9,535 nt of DNA from Actinomycetota bacterium. Lineage in GTDB: Bacteria > Actinomycetota > Acidimicrobiia > Acidimicrobiales > Ilumatobacteraceae. Below, one piece after another: positions 6,510 through 9,535 of this stretch. The position numbers and the translations under genes were made by a program. The notes under the pieces are model-generated. The model was not told the DNA's origin. It searched no databases and saw nothing but the letters and a program-made list of their open reading frames with translations. The stretch is taken from the NCBI GenBank assembly GCA_005801025.1, contig SYDZ01000188.1, forward strand, positions 1-9,535, written 5' to 3'. Each line of letters begins with the position of its first letter. Within the stretch, counting starts at the first letter, position 1.

Positions 6510-7412
6510 ATGAACGAGGCACTTGAACTATCAATACCCCGCACACTCGGATCGCTTGGTGAAGTAGGACCCCTTTCTTTTGGTTGCTGGCGACTGACGG
6601 GTTCTGATTCTGCCAACTCTCGGGTCATTTCAGCGGCTATTGATATCGGCATGAACCTCGTTGACAATGCCGATGTCTATGGGCTTGATTGGGGTGGCAC
6701 CCACTTTGGCGCATGTGAAGAGGCCCTTGGACGGGTTCTTGCTGCGATTCCTGGACTGCGCAACAAAATTGTTCTGGCGACCAAAGGTGGAATCATTCCC
6801 GGGGTCCCGTATGACTCATCTTCGCAGTATTTGATTAAGGCTTGCGAAGCATCGCTATCACGCTTAGGAGTGGATCATGTGGATCTGTATCAAATTCATC
6901 GACCGGACCTCTACGCACATCCACAAGAAATAGCGACAGCATTTGAATCACTTCGCTCCCGCGGTTTAGTACGCGAATTTGGTGTCTCCAATTACACACC
7001 TTCACAAATATCAGCACTGGACAGTTTCATGGAACAGGGTTTGGTGTCAGTTCAGCCACAATTCTCAGCCAAACATCTTGACCCAATGCGAGATGGAACA
7101 TTTGATCTGTGCCAAGAATCTTCTCTCACGCCCCTAGCATGGAGCCCCCTTGCCGGCGGAGCACTAGCAACTGGGGTGGGGATCCGACCAGAATTGATAG
7201 CTATTCTCGATGATTTAGCGATACGCGAAAGTGTGACTCGGTCTGCTATCGCTATCGCTTTTGTTCTCGCTCATCCAGCGCAACCTGTAGCGATCATTGG
7301 AACTCAAAATGTCACACGCATTGGTGAACTCGCCCGCTCAACAAAGATTTCACTCTCTCGTACAGATCTTTACAACATTATTCAAGCAAGTGATGGGGAA
7401 CCTTTGCCGTGA
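6510..7412 (+). CDS. Aldo/keto reductase, YdhF-like
   Basis: Predicted NADPH-dependent oxidoreductase of 300 residues with a TIM barrel. The tetrad is complete: Asp52 and Tyr57 in LVDNADVYG, Lys92 in LATKGGI, and His130 in QIHRPD. The FGCWRL opening, RPDLYAHPQE, REFGVSNYTPSQ, LAWSPLAGG and IIGTQNVTRI segments match the YdhF type, a different subfamily from the reductase at 495-1502. The open frame extends upstream to 6369, but that extension lies inside the small gene and has no family similarity. The ATG at 6510 gives the conserved N-terminus. No strong Shine-Dalgarno motif precedes it, so translation may be coupled to the small gene ending 10 bp before. The end overlaps the next gene by a GTGA. 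Substrate unknown; the context suggests reduction or oxidation of an intermediate in the same pathway as the flanking monooxygenases. Confidence 0.93.
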   Translation: MNEALELSIPRTLGSLGEVGPLSFGCWRLTGSDSANSRVISAAIDIGMNLVDNADVYGLDWGGTHFGACEEALGRVLAAIPGLRNKIVLATKGGIIPGVPYDSSSQYLIKACEASLSRLGVDHVDLYQIHRPDLYAHPQEIATAFESLRSRGLVREFGVSNYTPSQISALDSFMEQGLVSVQPQFSAKHLDPMRDGTFDLCQESSLTPLAWSPLAGGALATGVGIRPELIAILDDLAIRESVTRSAIAIAFVLAHPAQPVAIIGTQNVTRIGELARSTKISLSRTDLYNIIQASDGEPLP

Positions 7413-8458
7413 GTGAAATCAGTTGGTTTGGCGCGCTATGTGATGATGATTACGAACAACTTGGAGTTGTACAGCCAAATTTGCGCAGCAATTGGAAGCA
7501 CTGCTCAGACATTGTGTGCACAGTACATGACTCGGGTTTTGACAACATTCTTCTTCCTTCTGGGTATGACCTCGGCATTGACACACTGGCGTTTGCATCC
7601 GCTATTGCTCCAAGTATCACAAATATGAAACTTCTCACCGCTGTGCGTTGTGGAGAAGTTTGGTTACCTCAACTCGCCAGACAACTGGCCACAATCAACC
7701 AGATTCTCGACGGACGGCTGTCAATCAATATCATTTCCTCAGAAATGCCGGGTGAATCCCTGGACGGGCCCCAGCGTTACGCTCGCACCATCGAGACCAT
7801 GAGTGCTCTACGCACTCTGATGAGTGGCGAACGCTTAGACATTGATAGTCAGTTTTTTTCCCTCCATCTAGATGCACCAAGAATTTGTCGGGAGAGTCCA
7901 ACAACCCCCCTCTTTTATTTTGGAGGTCTCAGCAGTGAAGCACGCGATGCCGCTGCAGCAGGAGCGGATGTATATCTGATGTGGCCAGACACGCTGGATG
8001 TTATTGCCGATACCATCGCCGATCTTCGAAGCCGAGCCGCCGCTCACGGTCGCTCCTTAAAATTCGGATACCGTGTTCATGTCGTTGTCCGTGAGACACA
8101 GACCGAAGCGCGCGATGCGGCCGCACACCTGATTTGCGCAGTTGATGCTGCAACTGGGGCGGCAATTCGCTCTCGTTCACTTGACAGCAACAGCATTGGC
8201 GTGAGGCGTCAAGCCGAACTTCGTGAGGCATCGGGGTCAGACGGATTCATTGAGCAGTATCTTTGGACCGGCATCGGCAAAGCGCGCAGCGGATGCGGCG
8301 CAGCAATTGTCGGTACGCCTTCTCAAGTGATTGATAAAATCCACCAGTATCAAGCCCTCGGCATCGAGGCTTTTATTTTTTCTGGGTATCCGCACAAAGA
8401 GGAAGCACAGCGCTTTGCAGATTTAGTCTTACCCCATCTTGAGCACAACCCTCTCTAA
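7409..8458 (+). CDS. SsuD-like FMNH2-dependent monooxygenase (luciferase-like fold)
   Basis: A 349-residue member of the bacterial luciferase-like superfamily, close to alkanesulfonate monooxygenase SsuD. Matching segments include LFYFGGLSSEARDAAA (168-183), the YRVHVVVRET stretch (221-230), LWTGIGKARSGCGAAIVG (285-302) and FSGYPHKEEA near 324-333. SsuD active-site residues appear to be retained: an Arg and His pair (222 and 224), Arg293 and Tyr327. The position of the SsuD active-site Cys (PTGRSC) reads PSGYDL, so that Cys is missing. The usual reaction would be O2-dependent oxidation using reduced flavin from a separate reductase. No such reductase and no ssuABC transporter gene is visible, so desulfonation should not be assumed. 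The GTG start overlaps the previous stop (GTGA) and follows GGGGA at about 9-nt spacing. The protein is about 30 residues shorter at the C-terminus than E. coli SsuD. Confidence 0.88.
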   Translation: MSEISWFGALCDDDYEQLGVVQPNLRSNWKHCSDIVCTVHDSGFDNILLPSGYDLGIDTLAFASAIAPSITNMKLLTAVRCGEVWLPQLARQLATINQILDGRLSINIISSEMPGESLDGPQRYARTIETMSALRTLMSGERLDIDSQFFSLHLDAPRICRESPTTPLFYFGGLSSEARDAAAAGADVYLMWPDTLDVIADTIADLRSRAAAHGRSLKFGYRVHVVVRETQTEARDAAAHLICAVDAATGAAIRSRSLDSNSIGVRRQAELREASGSDGFIEQYLWTGIGKARSGCGAAIVGTPSQVIDKIHQYQALGIEAFIFSGYPHKEEAQRFADLVLPHLEHNPL

Positions 8459-8541
8459 CTTTTTGATGACGAAAAGGAGAGTCACTCGTCTCAACTTATT
8501 CAAGATGTCGCATGTAGTCCACGAGAGGGAATTGTGCCATA
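8459..8541 (+). other. 83-bp spacer with an orphan Shine-Dalgarno motif and small palindromes
   Basis: This is the largest gap in the plus-strand cluster. It contains AAAAGGAG (8472-8479), but no ATG, GTG or TTG stands at a suitable distance. A palindrome GAGTCACTC lies at 8479-8487, and GACGA (8468-8472) can pair with TCGTC (8486-8490), placing the purine motif in the loop. A 14-codon frame from ATG 8505 to TGA 8549 overlaps the next start. No T-run terminator is visible. Confidence 0.4.
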
Positions 8542-9264
8542 ATGACTGACACAACTTGTCGGGAGTCCGAAATAAATATGCCTAGATACGGAAAACCAAA
8601 TCTCTCCTATGTCAGCACCTGGTTTGCTGATCCACACGACAAACCAATGTGGGCCCTCAATCTCATGAAGTATCGCCCGATCGCTGATTATCAAGACGGA
8701 CGTGTTGTGTCCATCAGTGGCGCGGATGCCGACCTCTTGTACCACCCGACCGGTCCCTTGGCCGACGTTGGCGGGCGAGTGTTTTTTGCGTCTGACGTGA
8801 TACATCAAATTTCAGGAGACGCCATTTCTTGGGATCGTGTGGCAGTCGCCTTTTATCCCAAGCGCATGGCCATGATGGAGATGCAGCAACTTCCAGAATT
8901 CATTGAGTTACATGCCCACAAAGATGCCGCCATGGACTTCACTATTGTTATGGCCACAATGCCGACAGATGATTCCCCACAACCCACTGACTGGTCAATG
9001 CTCAACGAAGGTGATCTGGTACTCGTACAAGTCAGCAACGAGCAACCCTCAACTGACTTTGCCTCACTCGTTTCGGCGCAACGCGTCGGCGCCTACGCCG
9101 TTGAAGGAGTGATCGTCGGCGATGAACGAACTTGGACAACGGCGACATGGGATATCATCACCGAGGCTGACGCAGACGTGCTCGTGACTGCTAGTGCGAA
9201 TCTTTCAAACCCGACGCGATACGCAATGATTCTTCAACCGCTTCTTGACATGATGCGCAACTAA
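8542..9264 (+). CDS. DUF1330-like dimeric alpha/beta-barrel protein, probably two domains
   Basis: A 240-residue soluble protein. The first half (about 20-140) resembles DUF1330-type ferredoxin-like folds common in actinobacteria: MWALNLMKYRPIADYQDGR (36-54), a SGADAD segment, GPLADVGGRVFFASDV near 71-86, WDRVAVAFYPKRMAMM (97-112), then a LPEFIELHAHKDAAM helix with a conserved-looking His. The second half (about 150-240) repeats the pattern of beta strand, helix and strand (GDLVLVQVS, then AYAVEGVIVGDERTW, then TWDIITEADADVL) and may be a second, diverged barrel unit. Such folds bind small hydrophobic or phenolic ligands or act as isomerases or cyclases; no catalytic role can be assigned. The ATG at 8542 follows GAGGGA by 11 nt, with an in-frame stop at 8515. 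An ATG at 8578, after GGGAG, is an alternative start. It ends 14 bp before the next gene. Confidence 0.8.
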   Translation: MTDTTCRESEINMPRYGKPNLSYVSTWFADPHDKPMWALNLMKYRPIADYQDGRVVSISGADADLLYHPTGPLADVGGRVFFASDVIHQISGDAISWDRVAVAFYPKRMAMMEMQQLPEFIELHAHKDAAMDFTIVMATMPTDDSPQPTDWSMLNEGDLVLVQVSNEQPSTDFASLVSAQRVGAYAVEGVIVGDERTWTTATWDIITEADADVLVTASANLSNPTRYAMILQPLLDMMRN

Positions 9265-9265
9265 C

Positions 9266-9271
9266 TGGGAG
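9266..9271 (+). promoter_or_regulatory. Ribosome binding site of the right-edge oxidoreductase gene
   Basis: TGGGAG ends 7 nt before the ATG at 9279, which supports that start for a gene cut by the window edge. Confidence 0.6.
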
Positions 9272-9278
9272 CCACTTC

Positions 9279-9535
9279 ATGAAATTCGCCATTGCTTTTT
9301 CCAATACTGGCCCCTTCAGCAATCCCGATAAAGCCATCGTCATGGCCCAAGCAGCCGAGGCTGCCGGCTTTGAATCATTATGGACCGTTGAACATGTTGT
9401 GGTTCCATCTAACTATGACTCGCCTTATCCCTACGATGCGTCAGGCAAAATGCCCGGTGGAGAAGAGTCACCCATCCCAGACCCGCTGATCTGGTTGTCC
9501 TTTGTGGCCACGGCTACTCGGACAATCAAATTGGC
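9279..9535 (+). CDS. LLM-class oxidoreductase, probably F420-dependent, 5' part only
   Basis: The first 85 residues of a luciferase-like barrel enzyme; the rest lies beyond the right edge. It opens with MKFAIAFSNTGPF, then AAEAAGFESLWTVEHVVVP (26-44), a YPYDASGKMPGG loop and a DPLIWLSFVATAT helix. This N-terminus is characteristic of the TIGR03619-type F420-dependent LLM proteins of actinobacteria. The WTVEH segment lies where flavin or F420 contacts occur in this fold. The ATG has a TGGGAG motif at 7-nt spacing, and the gene follows the DUF1330-like gene after 14 bp, so it is in the same transcription unit. Cofactor choice (F420 or FMN) is inferred from family resemblance only. Confidence 0.85.
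   Translation, partial: MKFAIAFSNTGPFSNPDKAIVMAQAAEAAGFESLWTVEHVVVPSNYDSPYPYDASGKMPGGEESPIPDPLIWLSFVATATRTIKL

Noticed and set aside
7409..8458. Calling the monooxygenase ssuD and assigning alkanesulfonate use
   Set aside because: The active-site Cys is missing and no ssu transporter or flavin reductase gene is visible, so only a family-level name is supported.
1..9535. Mobile element, CRISPR array or phage-defence island
   Set aside because: No transposase, integrase, direct-repeat array, tRNA attachment site or defence domain was seen; base composition appears even across the window.

Overview
The window looks like a stretch of actinobacterial chromosome of moderate GC. The gene-dense layout, frequent GTG and TTG starts, 4-bp start/stop overlaps and a gene resembling F420-dependent luciferase-like oxidoreductases suggest an uncultured Acidimicrobiia-type actinobacterium. 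That placement is inference; no 16S rRNA or other marker is present. No tRNA, rRNA, CRISPR, insertion sequence or phage gene was seen, and no gene-free stretch exceeds 300 bases.

Layout. (1) 2-517, plus strand: the 3' part of a small alpha/beta hydrolase that enters from the left edge. (2) 495-6220, minus strand: a tightly packed operon read as hisC-hisB-hisH-hisA-hisF-mmuM-akr. The first five genes encode the central and late histidine steps: IGP dehydratase, the HisH/HisF IGP synthase, the ProFAR isomerase and histidinol-phosphate aminotransferase. hisG, hisE, hisI, hisD and histidinol-phosphatase are not in the window. Every junction from hisC to mmuM is a 4-bp TGA/start overlap. mmuM (homocysteine S-methyltransferase, methionine formation) and a Kv-beta-like aldo/keto reductase follow as apparent passengers. 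The reductase converges on the hydrolase and overlaps it by 23 bp. (3) 6221-6274: a short divergent intergenic region with a perfect 8-bp inverted repeat. (4) 6275-9535, plus strand: a second directional cluster. It has a 74-residue protein of unknown function, a YdhF-like aldo/keto reductase, an SsuD-like flavin monooxygenase, a protein resembling the DUF1330/dimeric alpha-beta barrel group, and the beginning of an LLM-class (probably F420-dependent) oxidoreductase that runs off the right edge.

How they work together. The minus-strand operon is ordinary amino-acid biosynthesis with two unusual tail genes. The plus-strand cluster groups three different redox enzymes with a small-barrel protein, which fits an oxidative catabolic or modification pathway for an unidentified small molecule. 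The substrate cannot be read from the sequence. This cluster is the part of the window most likely to hold something undescribed.
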